A stretch of 51,201 nt of DNA from Gammaproteobacteria bacterium (lineage in GTDB: Bacteria; Pseudomonadota; Gammaproteobacteria; Steroidobacterales; Steroidobacteraceae), in contig VGUP01000004.1 in the NCBI GenBank assembly GCA_016874175.1, positions 1 through 51,201 of the forward strand, read 5' to 3'. Below the pieces are notes generated by a model. The model worked only from the letters and a program-made list of their open reading frames with translations. It was not told where the DNA came from and did no database searches. Position numbers and translations under genes: made by a program. The stretch's first letter is position 1, and each line of letters starts with the position of its first letter. Below are positions 33,386 to 41,189 of the stretch, piece after piece.

Positions 33386-34410
33386 TGCGCCTCGAGTTCA
33401 CCGCGCAGCAAACTTTGATGCACGGCAGCAAATTGTGCGGAGCGCCCGCCGTTGAGGCCGGCCAGCGCCCAAGCACGCTTGGCGTAGAACTGCAGATCGA
33501 CTTCCCATGAATAGCCCATGGCACCGTGGACCTGAATAGCGGCCCGCGCAGCACGATCTGCGGCCTCGGCCGCCGCAACGGCCGCATGGGCAACGCGGAC
33601 GGGCGCGAGGGTAGCCGCAGCGGCATAGACCACCGGGCGCGCGAATTCGAGCTTGACCATCACATCGGCCAGCGCATGTTTGACCGCCTGGTTGCTGCCG
33701 ATGGCCTTGCCGAATTGCTTGCGCTCGAGCGAATAAGCCACGGCGATCTCCAGCATCCGTGCCCCAAGCCCGAGCAGCTGCGCAGCATTCAAGACCGTGC
33801 TGCGTGCACGCGCGGCTTGCCATGCGCTGGATGTCGTAGCGCCGGTCACCCTGGCGATGGGCTTAGCGTCGTGCAGCGCAACTTCGCTCAGCCGTCGCAG
33901 CGGATCGACGCTCTCACGGTGAGTCAAAGAAATATCGGACGCACGATACAGCGCGAGTTCGTCATCACGGCGACTGAGCAGCAGGTATTGCGCAAAAGCG
34001 GCGTTGGCAAGCACCGTGGTGCCCGGCGCCGCGCTCAGCACCAGCGCCGAGCCCACCAGCGTCTCTTGCAGCGTACTCTCACCAAGCTCGCCAAGCGTCG
34101 CCAACAAAGGATGCGCAACGCCCTCGACGTCGACCAACGGTTCCGGGAGCGCGGCGCGGCCGGCTTCTTCAGCGAGCAACACGAAATCGACCACTCCGAG
34201 ACCGAGCCCACCCTGCTCTGCAGGTACCAGCGCTCCGGCGAGACCGAGCTCAGCAAGCCGCGCCCGACGTGTGGCACAGGCCGCCTCGAAGGATGGAAGA
34301 TCGCGGGCGTTGGCCGCTCGACGCAGGTCGCTGCCCTGGCAGTGATCGTTCAGCAGTTCGCGCAAAGATTGCGCGGCAAGTCGTTGCTCTTCGTCGAAGG
34401 TGAAGTCCAT
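33376..34410 (-). CDS. Acyl-CoA dehydrogenase, small subunit type
   Basis: A 344-residue acyl-CoA dehydrogenase, shorter than the usual 380-400 because the central beta domain is reduced. LGLAGALVPAEQGGLGLG marks the N-terminal domain; QFGKAIGSNQAVKHALADV and IQVHGAMGYSWEVD mark the C-terminal domain. This architecture fits the partner subunit of heteromeric FadE enzymes such as FadE32/FadE33 or ScdC2. It lies four bases after the full-length acyl-CoA dehydrogenase at 34415, its probable partner. ATG 34410 replaces the track start, which lies deep inside that gene. Confidence 0.83.
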   Translation of the reverse strand: MDFTFDEEQRLAAQSLRELLNDHCQGSDLRRAANARDLPSFEAACATRRARLAELGLAGALVPAEQGGLGLGVVDFVLLAEEAGRAALPEPLVDVEGVAHPLLATLGELGESTLQETLVGSALVLSAAPGTTVLANAAFAQYLLLSRRDDELALYRASDISLTHRESVDPLRRLSEVALHDAKPIARVTGATTSSAWQAARARSTVLNAAQLLGLGARMLEIAVAYSLERKQFGKAIGSNQAVKHALADVMVKLEFARPVVYAAAATLAPVRVAHAAVAAAEAADRAARAAIQVHGAMGYSWEVDLQFYAKRAWALAGLNGGRSAQFAAVHQSLLRGELEAQWA

Positions 34411-34414
34411 GGCT

Positions 34415-35629
34415 TCAGCCTTTGGGCATGCCGAGTACGCGATCGGCAATGATATTGCGCTGGATTTCATTGGCACCCGCGTAGATCGGGCCCGCCAGCG
34501 AAAAGAGAAATCCGTCCATCCAACGCGTGGCTTCGTCTGCGGCCTTTGCGAGAGCAACGCCCTCGACACCGGCAAGACCGCGCAATTCAGCCCGTGCACC
34601 CAGAATGGCCAACGCCGCTCGGTGCATGGAAAGATCAAGCTCAGACCAGAATATTTTGTTGAGGCTGGCTTCGGCGCCGATCGACCCTCCGGCGATCAAT
34701 CGCGAGGCTGTCATGTAGGTCGAGAGCGCGTAGGCCTCGGCATCCATCCAGCACTGGGTGACCGTAGCGGCCACGCCGGGATCGATCGGGGCAGTCTGCT
34801 GCTCCCGCCGAGTCAGTTCCTCCCGCCGATAAAGTTCGATCAGACGCTGTGCGGTGCGCTGAAAACGCGCCGGGCTGCGCAGCATCAAGCCGCGCTCGAA
34901 GCCAGCCGTCGCCATGGCAATCGACCAGCCCCGCCCCTCATCGCCAATACGATTGGCCACCGGGACCCGCGCATTCTCGAAAAAGATCTCCGCGAAACCC
35001 GACTCGCCATCGAGTTGCGGAATGCCACGCACTGTCACACCCGGCGTGCGCAGCGGCACGACAACGTAGGAGAGCCCACGGTGACGCTCCGAGGCGCCAT
35101 CGGTGCGAAACAACCCGAAGCCCCAGTCTGCATAGACTGCGCGCGTCGACCAGATCTTGTGACCGTTGATGACGTAATCGTCGCCGTCGCGAATGGCCGT
35201 CGTGCGCAGCGCGGCAAGATCGGAACCTGCCTGCGGCTCAGACCAGACTTGCGCCCAAATATCCGCGCCGGAGGCAAGCCGCGGCAGGAAGCGGGACTTT
35301 TGTTCCGGCGTGCCGTACTCCATGAGTATAGGGCCGAACAGGAACACTCCGTTCTGATTGACGCGGCCCGGCGCATCGACGCGGTAATACTCTTCTTCGA
35401 AGATCAGCCACTCGATGAGATCGAGCCCGCGGCCGCCGTACTCCTGCGGCCACGTCACCATACTCCAGCGGTCGGAGTGCAGCTTCGTCTCCCAATGACG
35501 ATGCGCCTCGAAACCCTCTGCGGTGTCGTACGACGGCAGCGGCTCACGCGGCACATTCGCCTCCAGCCAAGCGCGAGCTTCGGCGCGCAGCGCGTGCTGT
35601 TTCGGCGTGTATTGCAGATCGATTGCCAT
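34415..35629 (-). CDS. Acyl-CoA dehydrogenase, large subunit type
   Basis: A 404-residue acyl-CoA dehydrogenase. WPQEYGGRGLDLIEW, the QVWSEPQAGSDLAAL beta-domain motif, KIWSTRAVYADW and PIYAGANEIQRNI cover the expected regions. The C-terminal YEG position is YAG. It is adjacent to the small-type subunit at 33376 with a four-base gap, as in FadE31-FadE32 and ScdC1-ScdC2 pairs, so an alpha2-beta2 enzyme acting on a ring C/D thioester is the likely product. The exact substrate cannot be told from sequence. Confidence 0.84.
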   Translation of the reverse strand: MAIDLQYTPKQHALRAEARAWLEANVPREPLPSYDTAEGFEAHRHWETKLHSDRWSMVTWPQEYGGRGLDLIEWLIFEEEYYRVDAPGRVNQNGVFLFGPILMEYGTPEQKSRFLPRLASGADIWAQVWSEPQAGSDLAALRTTAIRDGDDYVINGHKIWSTRAVYADWGFGLFRTDGASERHRGLSYVVVPLRTPGVTVRGIPQLDGESGFAEIFFENARVPVANRIGDEGRGWSIAMATAGFERGLMLRSPARFQRTAQRLIELYRREELTRREQQTAPIDPGVAATVTQCWMDAEAYALSTYMTASRLIAGGSIGAEASLNKIFWSELDLSMHRAALAILGARAELRGLAGVEGVALAKAADEATRWMDGFLFSLAGPIYAGANEIQRNIIADRVLGMPKG

Positions 35630-35647
35630 GCCTGTGCGATCGCACGC

Positions 35648-36397
35648 TCAGAACTTTGCCGCTTCCTTGCCTTCGATGAAGGCATCGCGCGACTTTTGCG
35701 AATCAGGGCTCATGTACATCTCGAGCGTGAACCCCTGCTCAAAGCGGTACGAGCGATCGACATCGGTCGGCTCGATGCCGTTGAGCGATTCTTTGGCGAG
35801 CACCAGCGCGCGGCGACTCTTGGCGGCAATCACGCCGCAAAATTCACGTGCTTTCTCGAGGAGCTCGGCCCGCGGCACCACCTGCTCCACCGCACCAAGC
35901 CGATAAGCCTCGCTCGCCGGACATTTGCCGCCCGTGAAAAAGAGCGCTCGTACTTTGTGAAGCGGCAGCATGCGCGCAAGGTGGGACGCACCGCCCATGG
36001 CGCCGCGGTCGATCTCCGGCAAAGAGAAAAAGGCATTGTCCGCGGCAATGACCACATCGCTTGCGCCACAGATCCCGATGCCGCCACCGATGATGAAGCC
36101 ATGAACCGCAGCCACCACCGGAATCTCGCAGGCGCGCACTGCGCGAAAGGTCAGGTAATTGCCGCGATTGACCTCGACGATACGATCCGGGTGACCTTGT
36201 AATTCTTTGATATCGACGCCGGCGCAAAACCCTTTGCCCTCGCCGCGGATCATCACGCAGCGCACCTCCGGGTTGTGCCCAGTGCGCTTGATGGTTTCGG
36301 CCAGCTCGAGCCAGGTGCGGACATCAAGCGCATTCACCGGCGGATGCGCGAGTACGATCTCGGCCACACGCTCACGAATTTCGACTTTGATCGGCAT
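35648..36397 (-). CDS. echA20: EchA20, C/D-ring opening crotonase
   Basis: A 249-residue crotonase. PPVNALDVRTW, FCAGVDIKELQ (oxyanion hole), GGGIGICGASDVV and PEIDRGAMGGASHL match mycobacterial EchA20, as does the SYRFEQGFTLE C-terminal stretch. EchA20 hydrolytically opens the last ring of HIEC-CoA, so it acts as a C-C hydrolase, not a hydratase. The gene lies one base from the ipdC stop, and in Mycobacterium echA20 also borders the ipdABC genes. Length agrees with the family. Confidence 0.86.
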   Translation of the reverse strand: MPIKVEIRERVAEIVLAHPPVNALDVRTWLELAETIKRTGHNPEVRCVMIRGEGKGFCAGVDIKELQGHPDRIVEVNRGNYLTFRAVRACEIPVVAAVHGFIIGGGIGICGASDVVIAADNAFFSLPEIDRGAMGGASHLARMLPLHKVRALFFTGGKCPASEAYRLGAVEQVVPRAELLEKAREFCGVIAAKSRRALVLAKESLNGIEPTDVDRSYRFEQGFTLEMYMSPDSQKSRDAFIEGKEAAKF

Positions 36398-36398
36398 C

Positions 36399-37466
36399 TC
36401 AGACTCCTGTGCAGAGCTGGCGCAGGCGCGCCTCGGCGTCGTTAACCATGCTGGCGACCAACTCGTCGCAACTCGGCAGATCGCCGAGGATGCCGGCCAC
36501 CATCCCCGTCGACATCACGCCTTCAGAGGGTCGACCCTGAATCATCGAGCGCTCAATCAACACCGGTGAGTTGGCCGCCATCAGCGCCTGTCCGAACGAC
36601 AGCCCACCTTCGCGTTGCATGCCGCGAGCCGCGACCACGAGCTCGCCGAGTTTGGCCCCCGTCAAGCGCTTGAGACGCAGTGCATTGCGTAGGGCACCCA
36701 CCAGCAGGCGCGTCGGGCCGGCGTGTTCGATATCGGCCAAGACCTCGTTGCGGATCAGCCGATGCTGCAAACCATCGAGACGTGTCGTGAGGACAATGTC
36801 ATCAAGCCCCGCAGTGACGTAGCGCTTTTTGGTGACCTCGGGGACGGGACAATCGCGGGTCATAAGGAATCGGGTGCCCATGGCAACCCCTGCCGCCCCG
36901 TAAGCGAGCGCGGCCGCGAGGCCGCGACCATCAAAGAAACCGCCCGCCGCAACCACCGGTACTTTGACGGCATCGAGCACCTGCGGCAGCAGCAACGTGG
37001 TCGGTACCGAGCCCGTGTGACCACCGCCCTCGCCGCCCTGAATGATCAAGACATCGATGCCGATCTGCACCATTTTTTGAGCATGGCGGAGGGCGCCGAC
37101 GGTAGGCATGCAGACGATGCCGGCATCGCGAAAGCGCTTGATCATGACTTTGTCGGGGCCGCGCCCGAAACTTACCGCTTTGACCTTGGCGGCGATGATG
37201 GTGTCGACGATCTGTGCCGCTCCCGGCTGAAACATGTGGAAGTTGACGCCGAACGGACGATCGGTGAGCGAGTGCACCCGATCGATCGCGGGGCCGACTT
37301 CTTTGGCACGCAGCGAGGCGGCCGCAAGAAAGCCGAACGCACCCGCGTTGCAGGATGCCGCAACGAGCTCGGGTCGCGCCACCCAACCCATGGCGGTCTG
37401 CACGATCGGATAGCGGCAGCCGAGCAAGTCGACGAGCGGCGTGTGCAACAGGGTGGTCACACTCAA
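36399..37466 (-). CDS. ipdC: IpdC, flavin-dependent HIP pathway oxidoreductase
   Basis: A 355-residue TIM-barrel flavoprotein of the nitronate monooxygenase/enoyl reductase-like family. PIVQTAMGWVA starts the barrel; IQGGEGGGHTG and VAAGGFFDGRGLAAAL are the FMN-phosphate loops; GAAGVAMGTRFL follows. The combination GWVA and GGFFDGRG is typical of IpdC (Rv3553), known as ScdK in proteobacteria, which acts on a ring C/D CoA thioester before ring opening. Its start overlaps the next gene stop as ATGA. Flanking echA20 and ipdAB support the call. Confidence 0.86.
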   Translation of the reverse strand: MSVTTLLHTPLVDLLGCRYPIVQTAMGWVARPELVAASCNAGAFGFLAAASLRAKEVGPAIDRVHSLTDRPFGVNFHMFQPGAAQIVDTIIAAKVKAVSFGRGPDKVMIKRFRDAGIVCMPTVGALRHAQKMVQIGIDVLIIQGGEGGGHTGSVPTTLLLPQVLDAVKVPVVAAGGFFDGRGLAAALAYGAAGVAMGTRFLMTRDCPVPEVTKKRYVTAGLDDIVLTTRLDGLQHRLIRNEVLADIEHAGPTRLLVGALRNALRLKRLTGAKLGELVVAARGMQREGGLSFGQALMAANSPVLIERSMIQGRPSEGVMSTGMVAGILGDLPSCDELVASMVNDAEARLRQLCTGV

Positions 37467-38365
37467 CCCTCGCGAGTCGGCTTTTCTTTGTTGGCGCTGG
37501 CCATCGATTTGACGTCCATGCCGCCGAGATTATTGCCCATGGTGAGATCACCCTGAGCGTGCGCAAAGTGATGCATGTGGAACACGGCGTCCATCGCCGA
37601 ACGCTTGCCCTGCAAATCTTCGACGTGATTGATCGCCTGCTTGGTGAGCGCAAGCCCGAGCCGCGGCATGCCGGAAATCCGCTCGGCAAGCTGTGTCGTC
37701 GCAGGCTCAAGGTCGGCGCGCGGCACGACGCGGTTGACCATACCCATCTGATAGGCGCGTTCGGCGCTCATGCGCTCGCCGGTGAACAGGAATTCTTTCG
37801 CGATGCGCGGATTGAGCTCGTAAGGATGGGCAAAATATTCGACGCCGGGGATCCCCATGCGCACCACCGGATCTGCGAAATAAGCGTCGTCAGCCGCCAT
37901 GATCAGATCGCAGACCCAGGCCAGCATCAGCCCGCCGGCTATGCAGGCACCGTGCACCATGGCGATGGTGGGCTTCGGCAGCTCGCGCCAGCGCCGACAC
38001 ATGCCGAGATACACCTCTTGCTCGCGTGCGTAAAAATATTCGGCGCCCGGCTTGTTCACGTGGTCGTACCAGAGCGTTTTGCGCTCGGGCCAACTTTTGG
38101 CCACATCGCGCCCGGGCGTGCCGATGTCGTGACCGCCCGAGAAATGCTTGCCCGCGCCGCGCAGCACGATCACTTTGACGGCGTCATCGGTCACCGCCTT
38201 GCGCAAGCAATCATCGATGGCATAAGTCATTTGCGAGTTCTGCGAGTTGGCAAACTCGGGACGATTCAGCGTCAACCACGCCACCGCGCCCCGGGTTTCA
38301 TAGAGCACGGGCGTTTCGGTTTCGTAGCAAATGTCTGCAGTGCGTGGTTCGACGGTTTCGCTCAT
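37463..38365 (-). CDS. Enoyl-CoA hydratase/crotonase
   Basis: A 300-residue crotonase distinct from EchA20. TLNRPEFANSQNSQM, FSGGHDI (oxyanion hole) and ACIAGGLMLAWVCDLIMAADDA are the family hallmarks; HPYELNPRIAKEFLFTGERM follows. It may be the hydratase for an unsaturated ring C/D or side-chain CoA thioester (ScdN/ScdY class). I chose ATG 38365, which has AGGGGAG upstream, over the GTG at 38374 in the track. It lies between ipdB (18-base gap) and ipdC (ATGA overlap), so it belongs to the same operon and step sequence. Confidence 0.82.
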   Translation of the reverse strand: MSETVEPRTADICYETETPVLYETRGAVAWLTLNRPEFANSQNSQMTYAIDDCLRKAVTDDAVKVIVLRGAGKHFSGGHDIGTPGRDVAKSWPERKTLWYDHVNKPGAEYFYAREQEVYLGMCRRWRELPKPTIAMVHGACIAGGLMLAWVCDLIMAADDAYFADPVVRMGIPGVEYFAHPYELNPRIAKEFLFTGERMSAERAYQMGMVNRVVPRADLEPATTQLAERISGMPRLGLALTKQAINHVEDLQGKRSAMDAVFHMHHFAHAQGDLTMGNNLGGMDVKSMASANKEKPTREG

Positions 38366-38383
38366 GCGGGCCACTCCCCTGCG

Positions 38384-39178
38384 TCAGCGCCGGTCGCCCG
38401 GCGGATCACCCTTGAAGACAGTACCGCGCAGGTTGCGCGGATCGAGTCGCTCGCGAATGAGCGCAAGTTGTTCGTCGGTAGGCGCCGGCGTGACCGGGGT
38501 CTCGGCTTGCACGACGATCGGGAAACCCGTCGCCTCTTGCACCTGCGCCACTGTCACGCCCGGATGTCCCGACAACAGACGCACGGCGTGATTCGCCGCG
38601 CCGAAGTCGAGCACACCGAGATCGGTGATCATTCGGCCGATACGCAAGGTCGATGGAACCTTGCCCTCGGGCCAACGCTGCGGGTTGTACCCCGCGCTGC
38701 AGACCATATCGACTTCGCCTGCCACGAACACGCGCGTCGAATGATTGGGCACGAAGATGCTGTTGGCGTGCGAGATGGAATTGCCCGGAAACCCGCGTGC
38801 ACCGAGGATCGCCGCCTTGGGCTTGGTGTAATCGCCGACCACACTGATATTCATTTGACCAAAGCGGTCAACCTGCGCGGGACCGACCAGCGCATGTCTC
38901 CGCCCACCCCAAAGCAGATCAAAGGTGCGCGAATACGGCATCCAGCCTTCAACCAGAGGATCGCGGGCGCGACGGGGACCGAGCGCGACGGGTTCTGCGA
39001 GCAGATAGGCCTCACCGTCGGTCATCAATAAATCGGGATTGAAGCTGAGGCGTGCGAGACCCGCCGCAATGCGCGGGATGACACCGATGCCGGTGGCGAG
39101 CACTTCGCCCTCGCCGCGCCACACTTCGGCGCATTGCGCAATGCAGAGCTCGGCGAGTGTGTAGGAGTGAGTCGTCAT
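38384..39178 (-). CDS. ipdB: IpdB, COCHEA-CoA hydrolase beta subunit
   Basis: A 264-residue CoA-transferase-fold protein. LATGIGVIPRIAAGLARL, LLMTDGEAYL, GPAQVDRFGQMNIS and the FVPNHS then HPGVTV segments match IpdB (Rv3552/ScdL2). IpdAB uses this fold to hydrolyse a C-C bond and open ring C of COCHEA-CoA. ATG 39178 is preferred; the track start is a TTG overlapping the ipdA stop as TTGA, which is also possible. It pairs with ipdA immediately upstream. Confidence 0.88.
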   Translation of the reverse strand: MTTHSYTLAELCIAQCAEVWRGEGEVLATGIGVIPRIAAGLARLSFNPDLLMTDGEAYLLAEPVALGPRRARDPLVEGWMPYSRTFDLLWGGRRHALVGPAQVDRFGQMNISVVGDYTKPKAAILGARGFPGNSISHANSIFVPNHSTRVFVAGEVDMVCSAGYNPQRWPEGKVPSTLRIGRMITDLGVLDFGAANHAVRLLSGHPGVTVAQVQEATGFPIVVQAETPVTPAPTDEQLALIRERLDPRNLRGTVFKGDPPGDRR

Positions 39179-39186
39179 ACCATTGC

Positions 39187-40065
39187 TCAATAAACCGGCG
39201 GCGGAATGCTGTTGATCCGCAAGCGACCGCCCACCGCCGCGACGTAGTCATCGTGGGTGGGCAGATCGACGTAGCGGGCTCGATAGGCCGCCCAGGCCTC
39301 GGAGGTAGTCGCTGCGTTGTATTCTTTGAGGTGATCGATGTCGATACCGTAGCCCGGCACGCCAGCCGTCGGGTGGGCGCCAAAAGGCGCCTCGACCACG
39401 CCGGTGACGACCGAGCGCTCGAAGGGCTGATAACGCGCACGATCGTGATTGCAGATTTTGGTCGTAGCCACGATTTGCTCGCAGCTCAAATAAACACGGT
39501 CGGCGGCTCGTCCCATGAGATCGTCAAAGAAAGGATCGGGACTCAGGATGACACTGTTGCCGCGCTCGTCCGCCTCGGTGACGTGCAGCAGCGCGGCATC
39601 GAGCCGCAACGCGGGCATGGCGACCAAGGTTGAAGCATCGTCATAAGGAGAGCGCACGAGCCGGATGCCCGGATTGCGCACCACGACATCGGTGCCGAGA
39701 CCGACTGGCGTCGGCAAAAATGGCACACGCATCACCGCCGCACGCAGACCGAGCTGCACCATACCCTCATCGAGTTCCATCACTTCGAAGGCCCCCGCCT
39801 GACGTGCATTGCGGAAATGCATGTCGAGCGGCAGCACATCGAGTGACACGAACCCAAAGATCAATTTGCGCAGTTTGCCCGCTGCCGCGAGCAGACCCAC
39901 GTCCGGGCCGCCGTAAGAAACCACGGTCAGATCGCGCAGCGGCGAGCGCATGATTTCGCGCACCAAAGCCATCGGCTTGCGTCGCGTGGCCCAGCCACCG
40001 ATACCGATCGTCATGCCGTCGCGCAATTGAGCGACGACGTCTGCGGCAGTCATTTTTTTGTTCAT
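39187..40065 (-). CDS. ipdA: IpdA, COCHEA-CoA hydrolase alpha subunit
   Basis: A 292-residue CoA-transferase-fold alpha subunit. AQLRDGMTIGIGGWATRRKPMA, VVSYGGPDVGLL and FGFVSLD match IpdA (Rv3551/ScdL1). ELDEGMVQLGL contains the Glu that aligns with the essential catalytic Glu of mycobacterial IpdA. It forms a complex with IpdB to open ring C. The gene is ten bases downstream of hsaC and overlaps or abuts ipdB. Putting ring A/B hsaC directly in front of ring C/D ipdAB fuses the two halves of the pathway into one transcript. Confidence 0.9.
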   Translation of the reverse strand: MNKKMTAADVVAQLRDGMTIGIGGWATRRKPMALVREIMRSPLRDLTVVSYGGPDVGLLAAAGKLRKLIFGFVSLDVLPLDMHFRNARQAGAFEVMELDEGMVQLGLRAAVMRVPFLPTPVGLGTDVVVRNPGIRLVRSPYDDASTLVAMPALRLDAALLHVTEADERGNSVILSPDPFFDDLMGRAADRVYLSCEQIVATTKICNHDRARYQPFERSVVTGVVEAPFGAHPTAGVPGYGIDIDHLKEYNAATTSEAWAAYRARYVDLPTHDDYVAAVGGRLRINSIPPPVY

Positions 40066-40075
40066 GCGGGCGTCT

Positions 40076-40969
40076 TCATGCCGGCGGTGGCGACCACTTG
40101 TGACCCCAGGTGTCGGCGATCAGGCTGCGAGTTGGCACCCAAGTGCTCCAGTCCGGCGTCAGCCCCATGCAGCCGACTTCGAGATCGAAGCCGCCGGGCG
40201 TGGCGACATAGAAGCTGATCATCCCATCATTCGAGTGTCGGCCCAGCGACGAAGAAATGTGATACCCAGCGGCGACACAGCGATCGAGTGCGCGACCGAC
40301 ATCATCGATATCGCGCATCTCGACCATGGTGTGCACGAGGCCCGAGGGCACCGGCATCGGAATGAGCGCGAGACTGTGGTGACGCCGACAGCTCGCGTGC
40401 AGAAAACGGATGCACAGCTCGGGCACGGCAGGATCCGGAGACATCACGAGACGCATCTCGTCGGTGTCACCGAAGCCGAGCAAAGATTTGTAGAAGTCGA
40501 CGCTGCGCTCGAGCTGCGGCGCCGGCAGCACCACATGGCCCGTGCCGAGATCGCCGGTGACGAAACCGGATACGCCCTGCGAAGACATGAACGGGTCGTA
40601 GCCGCGGAAGCGGCCCCAATAAAGTTCGAAGGCGTTACCATCGGGATCGGTGCCTGCCACCAGACCATGGGCGCAACGCGCTTTGAGTTCTACGGCGCTA
40701 CCATCTTGCAGCGCGACGCCGGCGGTGCGCGAACGTTTTACGGTCGCGTTGAATTCGGCCTCGCTCGGCATCTCCCAACCGGCGGCGATAAAACGATCGG
40801 CCTCGCCTTTTTCGATGACGAAGCGGAACGGCCGATCATCGGTCCGCAGCCACAAGCTGCCGTCCGGCGCCTCTGCCGGCATCATGCCGATGACCTCGAC
40901 GCCAAAACGACGCCACGGCGCAAGATCACGCGCCATGACTCGAACGTAACCTAGTGAGTGAACCGCCAT
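40076..40969 (-). CDS. hsaC: 3,4-DHSA extradiol dioxygenase HsaC/TesB
   Basis: A 297-residue type I (vicinal oxygen chelate) extradiol dioxygenase with two beta-alpha-beta module pairs. GTGHVVL (about residue 142), GLVHTMVEM (about 215) and FDLEVGCMG (about 265) supply the 2-His-1-Glu iron site; HSN near 245 is a second-sphere His. It cleaves the aromatised A ring of 3,4-DHSA. It is the first gene of the 17-gene leftward operon, and its ATG is 20 bases before the first obvious promoter-like A/T-rich tract on the minus strand. Family and pathway placement are strong. Confidence 0.9.
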   Translation of the reverse strand: MAVHSLGYVRVMARDLAPWRRFGVEVIGMMPAEAPDGSLWLRTDDRPFRFVIEKGEADRFIAAGWEMPSEAEFNATVKRSRTAGVALQDGSAVELKARCAHGLVAGTDPDGNAFELYWGRFRGYDPFMSSQGVSGFVTGDLGTGHVVLPAPQLERSVDFYKSLLGFGDTDEMRLVMSPDPAVPELCIRFLHASCRRHHSLALIPMPVPSGLVHTMVEMRDIDDVGRALDRCVAAGYHISSSLGRHSNDGMISFYVATPGGFDLEVGCMGLTPDWSTWVPTRSLIADTWGHKWSPPPA

Positions 40970-41118
40970 CTTGCAACCCCTTTTGCGACAAGTCGCCTTG
41001 CGCAGATCAACGTCACCGCGCCAAGTTTATGAAACCACGTCTGCAACCCTTATTTTTGCGCGATTATGGTATCCGCAGGGGCTGTAATCATCAACTTCAT
41101 CAATTTTTTACATGTTTT

Positions 41119-41127
41119 TTTACGCAT
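41119..41127. promoter_or_regulatory. Operator half-site in hsaC/OYE divergent gap
   Basis: TTTACGCAT matches the right arm of operator B exactly. At the position where the left arm should start (41098) the bases read CATCAAT, agreeing with GCGTAAT at only three of seven places. The surrounding 220-base divergent gap between hsaC and the OYE gene holds no ORF and an A/T-rich stretch at 41091-41121 that is a likely promoter area. It may be a weak or single-arm site. Confidence 0.4.
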
Positions 41128-41189
41128 CTTGCTTGTCTCTGGGGAATCATGCGGGCCATAATCGATTCGTCATTTCGACGAGTCACCAC

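Noticed and set aside
34400-36202. 600-residue plus-strand ORF
   Set aside because: It runs antisense to the acyl-CoA dehydrogenase and echA20 genes, is Arg/His-rich with no family motif, and arises because minus-strand codon bias leaves this frame open.
37355-39031. 558-residue plus-strand ORF
   Set aside because: Antisense shadow of the crotonase and ipdB genes; no recognisable domain.
41062-41089. GATTA and TAATC pair spanning 28 bp
   Set aside because: Arms are only 5 bp and differ from the GCGTAAA consensus; likely chance in an A/T-rich promoter gap.
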